Assembly (NCBI RefSeq): GCF_002327185.1
Contig: NZ_CP018624.1
Span: 310,001 to 374,000 of the forward strand
Direction of reading: 5' to 3'
Source: Clostridium chauvoei
GTDB lineage: Bacteria > Bacillota > Clostridia > Clostridiales > Clostridiaceae
Length of the DNA: 64,000 nt
The notes under the pieces are model-generated. The model had not been told where the DNA came from. It was given only the letters and a program-made list of their open reading frames with translations, and made no database searches. The translations under genes were made by a program, and so were the position numbers. This document shows, piece by piece, positions 11,001-18,711 of the stretch. How positions within the stretch are numbered: the stretch's first letter is position 1; the number at the start of each line of letters is the position of its first letter.

Positions 11001-11271
11001 TTTACAATTAGCATTAGAAAATTTAGAAGAAAAGTCAGAACCAAATAAGCCAGAAGAAAAACCAGAAAACAAACCAGAAAACAAACCAGAAATTAAACCA
11101 GAAAATAAGCCGAATAACGGAAACAATAATTCAAATAGCAATGGAACTTCAAATGGTTCAAGTGCAGGTGGAAAGCTACCTAATACAGGAGGAGCTCAAT
11201 TGGGTGTATTTGGATTAGTATCAGTTTTAGCTGGTTTAGGAATTTACAAAAAGAGAAAAGATAATAAATAA
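5047..11271 (+). CDS. Sortase-anchored GH2 beta-galactosidase (BgaA-like), multi-modular
   Basis: 2074 residues. ATG preceded by AGGAGA; signal peptide of about 26 residues (basic start, hydrophobic core, TTFA cleavage). GH2 sugar-binding domain about 45-205, immunoglobulin-like domain 210-320, barrel 325-620 with acid/base Glu453 in WSLGNE and nucleophile Glu533 in YGSEN. Then a DUF4982-like domain (about 640-720), several Big-type Ig-like domains (about 755-1020, 1262-1515), two CBM32-like domains (about 1030-1175, 1515-1700), cadherin-like domains, three FIVAR repeats (1795-2005), a Pro/Glu/Lys linker, LPNTG at 2044, a membrane helix and a Lys/Arg tail. The barrel resembles streptococcal BgaA, which removes terminal beta-1,4-galactose from N-glycans. 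That specificity is inferred. It probably works with the upstream hexosaminidase on Gal-GlcNAc termini. It has neither cohesin nor dockerin. Confidence 0.9.
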   Translation: MKYKKIIATILSTLLITTSSGITTFAEIIGREGNGIVNNINKESQRKILFNDGWTFNLGDVPAAKEKDFDDSSWRSLNLPHDWSIELDFNKNSPATHEGGFLDGGIGWYRKSFVLPPSMKGKELTIDFEGVYMDSYVYVNGTQVGNHPYGYTPFSFNITDNLVCDGVTENVIAVKVNNRQPSSRWYSGSGIYRDVNLTVTNKIHVEKNGTFVTTPDLQNNYSKGKAKVNIKTDIVNKESENKEVKVKSVILDRDGNNIGENITTELVETGSTKKFNADVEIRNPILWSTENPYMYKVVTTVMDGENIVDEYETDFGVRWFEFTNDNGFYLNGKQMKLEGVCMHHDQGALGAVDNRASISRQVKKLKEMGVNSIRVTHNPASQHLIDICNEEGILLIEEAFDTWYDGKKTYDYGRFFEQKSIHGDMTWAEFDIKQMVNRGKNAPSIIMWSLGNEIWETNQTKAVQTAQNLHDWVKEVDPTRPTTMGEDKFRMGTGQGAHENVANIIDVVGFNYAEDNYDSLRSKHQNWNIYGSENSSAVRSRGVYSHPEQTLSMHTHADKQQSSYDNDHVGWGKTAEEAWKRDRDRGYVAGEYIWTGFDYIGEPTPYYNAFPAKSSYFGAIDTAGFEKDVFYFYQSQWSDKPMVHLLPHWNWEDDNSIKVDGDKILVYAYTNANKVDLYYNSDVNSEELGELVGTDKYEVTNAGYNGTYKETNDGKLHLEFRVQYRPGKLTAVAKDSKGKEIARDVVKTAKEAKKVNLTADRQVVEADGYDLSFITVDIVDENGNIVPNADNLVNFEISGNGKIVGVDNGNAASVERFKDNKRQAFNGKALVIVQSTDNAGSFTLTATSEGLSADNITLYSVEKDDMNKTEILGYDVSDIIVPVNGELNLPEKVTALYSNGSSGEVKVTWEEVSSDKLSKAGIFKVTGTTKDSEKPVVVNVIIKDIIGVLDSRILTPVGEIPTLPTEVSTVYNDGGIEKNKVTWERELVQADVDAPKTIEILGTLEGIDGLKAKMIIVVSDNYELKNIGLNEGSIYPKASTSYQGPDSVNAINDGVISKGNSPKNRWTNWGKPGGNYDDYVTIEFDKEHSINKVGLSLYRDGGVEIPSEIIIEYFDGSNWIPVSNQSKKNGFSADGTEEISFDSITTNKIRALLKEDTNANKAIGLTEFEVYSNVITMEGTALLQDIKVNDVSIENFNENNAEYIVDLPYGQEIPVVSAVAKDNASIFVIPSLTTNGTAKILVTAADGITKKTYLVKFRESAPTLESASISLDKENVVEDDIVNVLIDARLQDGNKIDRNNLDIKYNISSENGAEAKIVDNKLYAYTAGDISLSAEVTYKGVTKTTNTININIATNTTAKKIISYEKVTVETEKGIKPVLPEKVKATYDTGLPRDVKVTWNEVKEEDYNKYGVFEVEGTVEGQELKPTVKVLVKGISAVNNVSMATNIGVEPKLPETVKAYYTDGTSVDMPVVWESYNKELLQTEGTFVINGTLEGLDIVAKANVRVTSNFIKGDNIARGRNGYDLPMAIASYTNDRTVDPASQDSILKVNDDIIEHDPSRANNRWSNWKRSDKHESDWVGIIFGSGVVEEKYINNLEVDYFEDGGSKVPQSVTVQYYIGEELPLPSNQGQIGSDSNSPLNDDNNWRDVANLSVNPEETSGSATNLYTFDMVKTKALRVKMNAKPNMALAITEIKAFEQKVVPNSDFVVNMIKVNNKDLEGFSEDRYNYTIKINKNDNLPEIAVDTTNNASVSTVYTTNDYEKIDVIIKSEDGLKEKKYSITIEREESKEEVSKTALKIAIDYAEDIKLNGGLEGVVPVVVKEFDDGLNLAKEVYANENATIEEVDAAFKKLMNAIHMLEFKQGNKDELQRMVDIIIALEKDKFIETTWVKLEAELEKANKLLEDENAMQAEIDKTFDSLVRASLELRLKPNKALLEELINKANNMDLSKYTEESVGKLKLELNEAGKVLNDKDATQEVVDKTVENLQLALENLEEKSEPNKPEEKPENKPENKPEIKPENKPNNGNNNSNSNGTSNGSSAGGKLPNTGGAQLGVFGLVSVLAGLGIYKKRKDNK

Positions 11272-11317
11272 AATATAAAAAGGGCTGTTTAATAAAGTAA
11301 CTAGTCCCTTAAACAGG

Positions 11318-11349
11318 AGAAGGTGGATTCAATAGAATCCACCTTCTTT
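11318..11349 (+). terminator. Strong intrinsic terminator after the GH2 gene
   Basis: 13-bp stem, AGAAGGTGGATTC and GAATCCACCTTCT, with an AATA loop and a short T run. A second, weaker hairpin (CTGTTTAA/TTAAACAG, 11284-11316) lies just before it. Confidence 0.9.
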
Positions 11350-11402
11350 GCATAAATAAATTATTAAATTTAAATATACTTTTAAAAGTAATTATTAATT
11401 TG

Positions 11403-11431
11403 TCATATATAACTGGTATTAATGAATATAT
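11403..11431 (+). promoter_or_regulatory. Possible sporulation sigma-E promoter for prkA
   Basis: TCATATA (11403-11409), a 14-base spacer, then GAATATAT (11424-11431), 10 bases before the ribosome site. This fits the general form of sigma-E promoters (ATATT-like -35, CATACA-like -10, spacing near 14). The homologous Bacillus genes are sigma-E dependent. AT-rich sequence makes chance matches easy. Confidence 0.35.
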
Positions 11432-11454
11432 TTTAAATATAAGGAGGGATGGCT

Positions 11455-13377
11455 ATGAATTTCAAAGAGTTTATCCAAAATGATAGAGAGAGCCGTAATA
11501 AAGAAAAATTTGAAGGTACATTTCTTGATTATTTAGAAATATTAAAACAAAACCCTGATCTAGCAAAGCTTTCTCATAAGCGTATTTATGATATGGTTGT
11601 TAGTAAAGGGGTAGAAGTTTTAAAGGGTGAAGAAAACCCTAAAATAAAGAGAATATATGGAAATGACGTCATAAGAAGATACGGGTTCTTTAGGGATGAT
11701 TTTTTTGGCATTGATAAAGTAATTATGAAATTAGTAAATTATTTTAATTCTGCATCAATGAAAGGTGAAGAAGCAAGACAAGTTCTATATCTTGTTGGAC
11801 CGGTAGGAGCAGGTAAATCATCTCTAGTAGAAGCGCTTAAAAAAGCCCTTGTAGAGTGTGAACCTATATATTCATTAGAAGGATGTCCTATGCATGAAGA
11901 GCCATTACATCTAATACCAAGACATTTAAGACCTAAGTTTGAAGAATTATTGGGTGTACAAATTGAAGGGGATTTATGTCCTGTATGTAAATATAGATTA
12001 ATGCATGAGTTCGAAGGTGAATATGAAAACTTCCCAGTTGTAAGAAAAGACTTTTCAATTAGATCAAGAAAGGGAATAGGTGTTGTACCTCCAGTTGATC
12101 CTAACAATCAAGATACATCTATTTTAACTGGATCTGTAGATATTTCTAAAATGGATATGTATCCAGAAGATGATCCAAGAATTTTTTCATTAAATGGTGC
12201 ATTTAATGTAGGTAATAGAGGTCTAGTAGAATTTATAGAAGTATTCAAAAATGATGTTGAATATCTTCATACAATAATTACAGCTACCCAAGAAAAGTCA
12301 ATTCCATCACCAGGAAAAGGTTCAATGATTTATTTTGATGGACTTATTATAGCTCATTCAAACGAGGCTGAATGGAATAAATTTAAGTCAGATCATACTA
12401 ACGAAGCTATTTTAGATAGAATTGTTAAAATTGAAGTACCTTATTGTTTAGAGCTTGAGGAAGAAGTTAAAATATACAATAAAATTCTAAATAAGAGTAA
12501 TTTTAATGCACATATTGCACCTCATACAATTGAGATTGCAGCTATGTTTGCTATCCTTTCAAGATTAACACCATCAGCGAAGATAGATCCAATAACAAAA
12601 TTAAAAATTTATAATGGTGAAGAAATAGTTGAAAAAGGTACTACAAAGAGAATGGATATTATGGAACTTAGAGAAGAAGCAGGTCCATATGAAGGTATGA
12701 AGGGTATTAGTACAAGATTTATAATTAAAGCTATAGATAATGCACTTTCAAATTCAGAACATGACTGCATAAATCCTTTGAGCATTATGGAAAGCATAAT
12801 TAAATCCGTTAAGGAAATGGATATTTCAGCAGAGGATAAAAAGAAATATCTAGGATTTATCCAAGATACAATTAGGAAAGAATATAACAAGATATTAGAA
12901 AAAGAAATTACAAAGGCATTTATACATTCCTTTAGAGAACAAGCTGATAGTTTATTTAATAACTATATAGATAATGCTGAAGCTTTTGTTAATAAGAGTA
13001 AAATAAAGGATGTATCAACTGGTGAAGAGTTAAATCCAGATGAAGACTTTATGAGAAGTATAGAAGAACAAATAGGAGTTTCAGAAAGCTCATCTAAGGG
13101 CTTCAGAGCGGATGTTACATCATATATGTTCTATTTAGTTAGAAATGGAAGCAAGATAGATTATACCTCATATGAGCCATTAAAAGAAGCTATTGAAAAG
13201 AAGCTTATGGCATCAGTTAAAGATTTATCTAGAATAATAACAAAATCTAGAGTTAGAGATGAAGAACAAAAAGAAAAATATAATACTATGGTTGAAGAAA
13301 TGCAAAAGAATGGATATTGTCTACATTGTTGTGATGTAATACTTAAGTATGCAGCAAACAATTTATGGAAGGACTGA
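11455..13377 (+). CDS. prkA: PrkA-family AAA+ serine protein kinase
   Basis: 640 residues. The second ATG (11455) is chosen because AAGGAGG (11441-11447) stands 7 bases before it; the ATG at 11449 is too close. PrkA AAA domain with Walker A GPVGAGKSS near residues 115-123, and a C-terminal kinase-like domain. Members were described as serine protein kinases; a Lon-like ATP-dependent protease activity has also been proposed in Bacillus, so the biochemical role is unsettled. First gene of the conserved prkA-yhbH-spoVR trio, linked to sporulation in Bacillus and to stationary phase and stress in enterics (yeaG-yeaH-ycgB). Four cysteines in two CxxC-like pairs (CPVC near residue 178 and CLHCC near the C terminus) could bind metal. 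Confidence 0.92.
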   Translation: MNFKEFIQNDRESRNKEKFEGTFLDYLEILKQNPDLAKLSHKRIYDMVVSKGVEVLKGEENPKIKRIYGNDVIRRYGFFRDDFFGIDKVIMKLVNYFNSASMKGEEARQVLYLVGPVGAGKSSLVEALKKALVECEPIYSLEGCPMHEEPLHLIPRHLRPKFEELLGVQIEGDLCPVCKYRLMHEFEGEYENFPVVRKDFSIRSRKGIGVVPPVDPNNQDTSILTGSVDISKMDMYPEDDPRIFSLNGAFNVGNRGLVEFIEVFKNDVEYLHTIITATQEKSIPSPGKGSMIYFDGLIIAHSNEAEWNKFKSDHTNEAILDRIVKIEVPYCLELEEEVKIYNKILNKSNFNAHIAPHTIEIAAMFAILSRLTPSAKIDPITKLKIYNGEEIVEKGTTKRMDIMELREEAGPYEGMKGISTRFIIKAIDNALSNSEHDCINPLSIMESIIKSVKEMDISAEDKKKYLGFIQDTIRKEYNKILEKEITKAFIHSFREQADSLFNNYIDNAEAFVNKSKIKDVSTGEELNPDEDFMRSIEEQIGVSESSSKGFRADVTSYMFYLVRNGSKIDYTSYEPLKEAIEKKLMASVKDLSRIITKSRVRDEEQKEKYNTMVEEMQKNGYCLHCCDVILKYAANNLWKD

Positions 13378-13383
13378 TAGAAG

Positions 13384-14556
13384 ATGGCCATTTTTAGGGA
13401 TGCATCTGATAATCCATTAGAGCATGATAGATCAATAGAAGATAGAAGAAGACATAGGCAGTTAGTAGAAAAATCCATAAAAGAAAATCTAGGAGATATT
13501 CTATCAGAAGAAAGTATTATAGGGGAAAGTAAAAATAAAAAATTTAAAATTCCAATTAGGGGTATAAAAGAATACCAATTTGTTTTTGGAAAAAATAATA
13601 AAGGGGTTGCAACTGGAACTGGGGAAGAAAAGCGTGGAGATAAAATTGGTGAAGGAAAACCAGGTGGGAAAAATGGAAATCAAGGTGCTGGTAATAGTAG
13701 AGGAGAAGACATTTATGATACGGAAATAACATTAGAAGAATTAATGGACTATATTATAGAAGATCTTGATTTACCTAATTTAGATAAGAAAAAATACTCT
13801 GATATAATTACAGAAAGTGCAGGTAGAAAAAGAGGTTATCAAAGGTATGGTATAAATCCAAGACTTGCTAAAAAGAAAACTGTAATGTCTAAAATAGCAA
13901 GGAAACAAGGTAAAAAAAGAGCCTTAATTGAGGCTGGATTAGATAGTGAAATAGAAAGATTTCCATTTAGGGAAGATGATCTTAGGTATTATAAAGTTAA
14001 GAAAAAGCCTAAGAAAGAAAGTAATGCTGTAATGATATTTATTATGGATGTATCTGGTTCAATGGACTCTACAAAAAAATATTTAGCCAGGTCATTTTTC
14101 TTTGTTTTATCTAGATTTATTAAAAGAAAATATAATAATATAGCCTTTGAATTTATATCTCATACAACAGTTGCTAAACTGGTTAATGAATATGAGTTTT
14201 TTCATAAGGCTGAATCAGGGGGAACCTATATATCTAGTGGGTTAAATGTTGCATTAGATTTAATAAAAGAAAAATATTCACCAGATATGTGGAATATTTA
14301 TCCGATATATGCTAGTGATGGGGATAACTGGAGTGAAGATAATGAAAGAGCCATAAAATCAGTTAAAGAATTATGTGAAGTAAGTAATATGTTTGGATAT
14401 GCTGAACTTTTACCTTCAACATATTCGACTACTATGTACTATAGATTTAATAAAGAAATTCAATTCAAAAACTTTCAAGCTGTAATTGTAAAAGAAAAGA
14501 AGGATTTATGGGAAGCCTTAAAAGTTATGCTTTGCAAGGAATTAAAGGAGGAGTAG
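13384..14556 (+). CDS. yhbH: YhbH/YeaH family protein (DUF444)
   Basis: 390 residues, starting 6 bases after the prkA stop with only a weak ribosome site, so translation is probably coupled. Contains the DUF444 signature: an N-terminal basic helix ([12 protein letters not shown]), a Gly/Lys-rich linker (about residues 75-110), and a C-terminal von Willebrand A-like region with MDVSGSMD (about 222-229), a MIDAS-type DxSxS metal site. The exact function is unknown; in Bacillus the gene is needed for normal sporulation and its product is placed in the PrkA pathway. The next gene follows after 3 bases. Confidence 0.9.
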   Translation: MAIFRDASDNPLEHDRSIEDRRRHRQLVEKSIKENLGDILSEESIIGESKNKKFKIPIRGIKEYQFVFGKNNKGVATGTGEEKRGDKIGEGKPGGKNGNQGAGNSRGEDIYDTEITLEELMDYIIEDLDLPNLDKKKYSDIITESAGRKRGYQRYGINPRLAKKKTVMSKIARKQGKKRALIEAGLDSEIERFPFREDDLRYYKVKKKPKKESNAVMIFIMDVSGSMDSTKKYLARSFFFVLSRFIKRKYNNIAFEFISHTTVAKLVNEYEFFHKAESGGTYISSGLNVALDLIKEKYSPDMWNIYPIYASDGDNWSEDNERAIKSVKELCEVSNMFGYAELLPSTYSTTMYYRFNKEIQFKNFQAVIVKEKKDLWEALKVMLCKELKEE

Positions 14557-14559
14557 AGA

Positions 14560-15927
14560 GTGGAATATAATCTTAAGGATTTAGAAATTTGGAATAATAT
14601 TATAGAGAAAAAAGCTATAGAAGTTGGTTTGAATTTTTATCCTCAAGAGTTTGAAATAATAGGTTTTAATGAGATGCTAGGATATGAAGCCTATGTTGGT
14701 ATGCCATCTAAATATCCTCATTGGAGTTATGGTAAAGCCTATGATAAAAATAAAACTCTATATTCCTTAAATATGACAGGGTTACCATATGAGATGGTTA
14801 TAAATTCAAATCCTTGCTTAGCTTATTTAATGAGAGAAAATACTTTATTATTACAAATATTAACTATGGCTCATGTATATGGACATAATGACTTTTTTGC
14901 AAATAATAGAATGTTTAAAGAAGGTACAAAAGCTAAAAATACTTTAGAAATGTTTAAATTAGATGCTGAAATAATAAGAGGATATATAAATAATCCTAAT
15001 ATAGGTTATGAAAAAGTAGAAAAGATTTTAGATGCAGCACATGCAATAAAGTTTCAAATTCCTAGAGCTGTTGGTATTAAAGAATTAACCCAAGAGGAAA
15101 TTAGAGAAAGTATGATAAAAGATTATAACTCTAAGATAGAAAATAGAAATATTTTAGATATAGATCAAAAAATATCAATGCCTAATATTGATAAAATACC
15201 TTTAGAGCCTTGTGATGATGTTATGGGATTTATAATAAAATATAGTGACCTAGAAGAGTGGGAAAAGTCCATATTAAAAATTGTAAATAGGGAAACAAAA
15301 TATTTTATGCCTCAAATAGAAACCAAAATAATGAATGAAGGTTGGGCTAGTTTTTGGCATTATAATATCTTAAAAGAATTAGAGCTAGAAGGAGGCTTAT
15401 ATTTAGAATTTTTAAAAAGACATAATGATGTAGTAGCACCTGTAGTAGGTGGACTTAACCCGTACTATATAGGTTTTAGGATTTTTGAAGATATAGATAG
15501 AAGATATGGAAGAGATAAAATATTTGAAGTAAGACAGTTAGAAAGAGATAATTCATTTTTAAGAAAGTATTTGACTAAAGATTTATGTAATGAATTAAAT
15601 TTATTTCAATATGCAAAAAGAAGCTTTGAGTTTGTAATAGAAGAAGTATCAGATGAAGAGGGATGGAAATCAATAAGGGATAATTTAGCTATAAATTGTG
15701 GAGTTGGATCAATACCTTATATAAGAGTTATTGAATTAAATAAAAAAGATAATTCTTTAATATTAGAACACTTCTTTGATGGAAGAGAATTAGAAATACC
15801 TTATGCTAAGGAAACGCTAAAGTATATTTATGATTTATGGAAACATAGGGTGGTGCTTAGAACAAAAACTAAAGAGGGAAGAGATATTGAAATAATATGC
15901 GATGAGAGAAAAGTTTTTGTAAATTAA
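14560..15927 (+). CDS. spoVR: SpoVR family protein
   Basis: 455 residues with a GTG start 3 bases after the yhbH stop; AAAGGAGGAG overlaps the end of yhbH. The start LEIWNNIIEKKAIEVGLNFY-like region, an HVYGHNDFFANN motif (His-rich, about residues 107-118) and NEGWASFWHYN (about 260-270) are typical of SpoVR/YcgB. In Bacillus it is made in the mother cell and affects spore cortex formation; its biochemical activity is unknown. Last gene of the trio, closed by a terminator at 15939. Confidence 0.9.
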   Translation: MEYNLKDLEIWNNIIEKKAIEVGLNFYPQEFEIIGFNEMLGYEAYVGMPSKYPHWSYGKAYDKNKTLYSLNMTGLPYEMVINSNPCLAYLMRENTLLLQILTMAHVYGHNDFFANNRMFKEGTKAKNTLEMFKLDAEIIRGYINNPNIGYEKVEKILDAAHAIKFQIPRAVGIKELTQEEIRESMIKDYNSKIENRNILDIDQKISMPNIDKIPLEPCDDVMGFIIKYSDLEEWEKSILKIVNRETKYFMPQIETKIMNEGWASFWHYNILKELELEGGLYLEFLKRHNDVVAPVVGGLNPYYIGFRIFEDIDRRYGRDKIFEVRQLERDNSFLRKYLTKDLCNELNLFQYAKRSFEFVIEEVSDEEGWKSIRDNLAINCGVGSIPYIRVIELNKKDNSLILEHFFDGRELEIPYAKETLKYIYDLWKHRVVLRTKTKEGRDIEIICDERKVFVN

Positions 15928-15938
15928 CTTATTTAAGG

Positions 15939-15972
15939 GTGAGTAATATTTTATATATTATTCACTTTTTTT
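15939..15972 (+). terminator. Intrinsic terminator after spoVR
   Basis: Arms GTGAGTAATAT and ATATTATTCAC followed by seven Ts. Confidence 0.85.
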
Positions 15973-15999
15973 AGTAATAATATAGTTTTAAAAGGAGAG

Positions 16000-16016
16000 T
16001 TTGTTATTGTAACAAA
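16000..16016. promoter_or_regulatory. 17-bp palindrome upstream of rubrerythrin
   Basis: TTTGTTA and TAACAAA around a TTG centre, 51 bases before the rubrerythrin start. Half-sites resemble those of the redox repressor Rex (TTGTTA...TAACAA), but the 3-base spacing is shorter than the usual Rex site. A role in redox or peroxide control is inference. Confidence 0.4.
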
Positions 16017-16067
16017 TGATAATATTATGAATAATTTATAAGGAGAAATATTTTTTAGGAGAATAAA

Positions 16068-16610
16068 ATGGATTTAAAGGGAAGTAAAACAGAGAAAAAT
16101 CTTTATAGAACTTTTGCAGGCGAATCAAGAGCCAGAAATAAATATAATTTATATGCTACTAAAGCTAGAGAAGAAGGATATCAATGGGTTGGAGAAATAT
16201 TTGATGTTACAGCAATGAATGAGTTTGCACATGCTAGAGAGGTATATAAGAAATATCTAGGATTAGTTGGTACGACTAAAGAAAATTTAATTGATGCAAT
16301 AATGGGAGAAACAGAGGAATATAAAGATCTATATAAGAGATTTGAAAGAGAAGCAAGAGAAGAGGGTTTTATGGGAATTGCTGATTTTTATAAAGAATTA
16401 GCTGAGGTAGAAGAACATCATCAAGAAAGATATAAAAAATTATATGATAAATTAGAAGATGGAACAATGTTTAAGGGTCCAGAAGAATCTAAGTGGATTT
16501 GTATGAATTGTGGATATATACATGAAGGTAGTGATGCACCATTAGTTTGTCCTCTATGTAAATACCCTAGAGCATATTTTAAACCATACTGTGAAATTAC
16601 TAATGCTTAA
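16068..16610 (+). CDS. rbr: Rubrerythrin
   Basis: 180 residues. N-terminal ferritin-like di-iron domain with ESRARNKY near residue 19, an EFAHAR motif near 52-57 and EVEEHHQERY near 125-134; C-terminal rubredoxin-like domain with CMNCGY (near 146) and CPLCKYP (near 163) giving four Cys ligands for one iron. Cytoplasmic peroxide reductase that protects anaerobes from hydrogen peroxide using electrons from NADH via rubredoxin-type partners. AGGAG lies 8 bases before ATG. A palindrome at 16000 may control it. The following gene starts 11 bases after the stop. Confidence 0.94.
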   Translation: MDLKGSKTEKNLYRTFAGESRARNKYNLYATKAREEGYQWVGEIFDVTAMNEFAHAREVYKKYLGLVGTTKENLIDAIMGETEEYKDLYKRFEREAREEGFMGIADFYKELAEVEEHHQERYKKLYDKLEDGTMFKGPEESKWICMNCGYIHEGSDAPLVCPLCKYPRAYFKPYCEITNA

Positions 16611-16621
16611 GGAGGAGACTT

Positions 16622-17479
16622 ATGTTTATTTCAATGCCTAAGGATTTTTTTGTGCCAGTACTTTTTAATGATAAATTCGAATTTGACTTAGAAACTGGGC
16701 AAATGCAATATGATACAAATAAAAGAGATAAAATTAATATAGATATTAGTATGGATAGAGGTGAAGATGCATCTACTTATCAATTAAAAGATACAGAAAA
16801 AGCTATAAAGGAAAAAGTGAATACATCATTAACACCTGCTAAAAAGGAAATCAAAAATATTAGTGAAGAAGAAGTTATAGATATTCAAATTGAAGTTCTA
16901 GAAAATATATTAATTAAGACTATAAACGATAAAGCAGATTTATGTAACTTAGATAAAGTAAGTATAAATGGTAAAACTTTTAAAGATGCTTTGGATGACT
17001 ATTTAGATAGAATTGAAGATATTATAAATCAACACATTAAAAAATATTCATGTGGAAATATTCAAAATGATGAAGCTGATGAAAATAAAAAGGCAGAAGT
17101 ATATAAGAAGTTATCAGATATAACTAATGAACACTTTGGTTTTATAAAGGGTATTACAGCTAATATGAAACCAGAAGAAGAGTTAGAGGTTATATTACTT
17201 TATTTTAAAGTTATTTTAATGTGCTATATTGAAAATATAGGTGGAGAAAATAATAAAAATATAAATAGCGATAAAATTGAAGAATTAGTGCAAATGAATT
17301 TAAATAAAATAAATGATATTTTTAGTAACAATTATAAGTTATTAAAATGTAATAGATGTATAGAAAATGATGAGGATGAAGAAGAACTTAATATGAAAAA
17401 TATAGAAGATAAAGTTATTTATGAGGACAACTTAATAGCAGAAATAGATGATGAATATATAGATTCATTAGGTAGATAA
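16622..17479 (+). CDS. Uncharacterised acidic protein
   Basis: 285 residues, not recognised. No signal peptide or membrane segment; mostly charged helices with Asp/Glu-rich stretches, an N-terminal hydrophobic patch (MPKDFFVPVLFN), a Cys pair CNRC near residue 243 followed by an acidic run, and a C-terminal IDDEYIDSLGR. The start is supported by GGAGGAG 5-9 bases upstream. It follows rubrerythrin by 11 bases, so it is probably co-transcribed and could relate to oxygen stress or sporulation, but nothing in the sequence gives a function. The hairpin at 17485 closes the unit. Confidence 0.7.
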   Translation: MFISMPKDFFVPVLFNDKFEFDLETGQMQYDTNKRDKINIDISMDRGEDASTYQLKDTEKAIKEKVNTSLTPAKKEIKNISEEEVIDIQIEVLENILIKTINDKADLCNLDKVSINGKTFKDALDDYLDRIEDIINQHIKKYSCGNIQNDEADENKKAEVYKKLSDITNEHFGFIKGITANMKPEEELEVILLYFKVILMCYIENIGGENNKNINSDKIEELVQMNLNKINDIFSNNYKLLKCNRCIENDEDEEELNMKNIEDKVIYEDNLIAEIDDEYIDSLGR

Positions 17480-17484
17480 AATTA

Positions 17485-17522
17485 TAAACCGCTATATTTA
17501 TACTAATAAATATTGCGGTTTA
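17485..17522 (+). terminator. Hairpin after the uncharacterised gene
   Basis: TAAACCGC pairs with GCGGTTTA across an AT-rich inner stem; only a short T tract follows, so termination may be partial and the next gene may be read through. Confidence 0.55.
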
Positions 17523-17541
17523 TTTACAGATAGGGGGTATT

Positions 17542-17889
17542 ATGTCATACAGAGAATTAATAACTGATCATTATAACGATTTAAACAACCTAAATAGTCT
17601 TTTAAGTAGTATGGTTAATTCATATAGATTATTAATTGGTGGAGCAAGTGAGCTATATAATATATCTCTAGTGAAAAAAAGTGATGTAAAAGATGCAATA
17701 GATAGAGTTGATAAACTTGGAGAGATAATAGATGATTTAATAGGAACTATTCAAAATTGTGGAGGCTCTTATTTTAAGTATTGTGAGATTATGAGTAAAT
17801 ATATAAAGGCTCAAACAGATAAAGATGCTATTTTAACAGAAATAGATTATGAATTAGATTTTGATAATTCTAAAAGAGAAGAGGACTAA
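17542..17889 (+). CDS. Uncharacterised small helical protein
   Basis: 115 residues, not recognised. Soluble and predicted all-helical, with heptad-like hydrophobic spacing (LITDHYNDLNNLNSLLSSM; LGEIIDDLIGTI) and an acidic C terminus. No signal peptide. AGGGGG lies 6 bases before ATG. It lies head-to-tail behind the 16622 gene and is closed by a bidirectional terminator shared with pssA. Similar in size to small regulatory or adaptor proteins, but no family can be named. Confidence 0.65.
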   Translation: MSYRELITDHYNDLNNLNSLLSSMVNSYRLLIGGASELYNISLVKKSDVKDAIDRVDKLGEIIDDLIGTIQNCGGSYFKYCEIMSKYIKAQTDKDAILTEIDYELDFDNSKREED

Positions 17890-17899
17890 AAACAAAAGA

Positions 17900-17920
17900 A
17901 AACTCCCTAAAAGGGAGTTT
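17900..17920. terminator. Bidirectional terminator between convergent genes
   Basis: AAACTCCC and GGGAGTTT around TAAAA. It lies between the 17542 gene and the minus-strand pssA and has A/T tracts on both sides. Confidence 0.8.
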
Positions 17921-17922
17921 AG

Positions 17923-18444
17923 CTAGAATTTTTTAATTTCAAATGTACTAACCATTAAATATGATCCTGAAAGCATTAAAGCAATCATGATCCATACATT
18001 AATTGTTAGATTTAACGTTAACAAAATAAATAAAGCTATAAAAGCACCAGCTATAGTAATTGGAATTCCTCTAAATGTGCCATCAAAATCTGTAGCGTTA
18101 TATCTAGCAAGTCTAAAAGCACCACATATTGGGAATGTTAGTAAAACTACTAATCCAATTATTCCAGCAGGACCTACTTTTATTAATTCATAGCTTATAA
18201 AAACTAATATAGATGGTGCAACACCAAAAGATACTAAGTCAGCTAAAGAATCTAATTCTTTACCTAAATCACTAGAAACATCTAGCCATCTAGCTACTCT
18301 TCCATCATATCTATCTACAAGTCCTGCAATTAGTATAAATATACAAGCTAATAAATAATTTTTATCAAATGTACATAAAATAGATATAATACCGCAGGAT
18401 AAGTTAATAAATGTAAATATGTTTGGAATACAACTTTTTCTCAT
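17923..18444 (-). CDS. pssA: CDP-diacylglycerol-serine O-phosphatidyltransferase
   Basis: 173 residues with four to five hydrophobic segments. Carries the full CDP-alcohol phosphatidyltransferase motif, DRYDGRVAR followed by G and then ELDSLAD (D-x2-D-G-x2-A-R-x8-G-x3-D-x3-D). The short length and the start RKSCIPNIFTFINL fit the Gram-positive PssA type rather than PgsA. Makes phosphatidylserine, the precursor of phosphatidylethanolamine, in the membrane. No psd gene is adjacent. The ribosome site AGGAGTGG precedes ATG on the minus strand. Confidence 0.85.
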   Translation of the reverse strand: MRKSCIPNIFTFINLSCGIISILCTFDKNYLLACIFILIAGLVDRYDGRVARWLDVSSDLGKELDSLADLVSFGVAPSILVFISYELIKVGPAGIIGLVVLLTFPICGAFRLARYNATDFDGTFRGIPITIAGAFIALFILLTLNLTINVWIMIALMLSGSYLMVSTFEIKKF

Positions 18445-18654
18445 AAAACCACTCCTGTATTAAACCTTTAAGTTTAATTTGATTTATTAAATACTTATTA
18501 TAGCATATAATACCAATAAATATAAGGGCTTTATATTTATTTAGTAAATAAATAAATATTTTATTGATAAATATATGATTTTAATAGTAATATACTATAC
18601 AAGGTTATTTTGTCACAATAATTAAAATTTAATTAGGACATTCTATATGTAAAC

Positions 18655-18683
18655 TCGACAGTATTTGGTATAAATGATATAAT
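18655..18683 (+). promoter_or_regulatory. Promoter for the lipid kinase gene
   Basis: TCGACA (18655-18660), a 17-base spacer and a consensus TATAAT (18678-18683), 29 bases before the GTG start. The rest of the 267-base divergent gap shows no other gene. Confidence 0.7.
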
Positions 18684-18711
18684 TTAATCAGTTTCGCCTA
18701 GGAGGGATATT

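Noticed and set aside
11739-12107. Minus-strand open frame of about 120 codons inside prkA
   Set aside because: Lies antisense to a clear gene, has no ribosome site and no family features; such frames are common opposite AT-rich clostridial genes.
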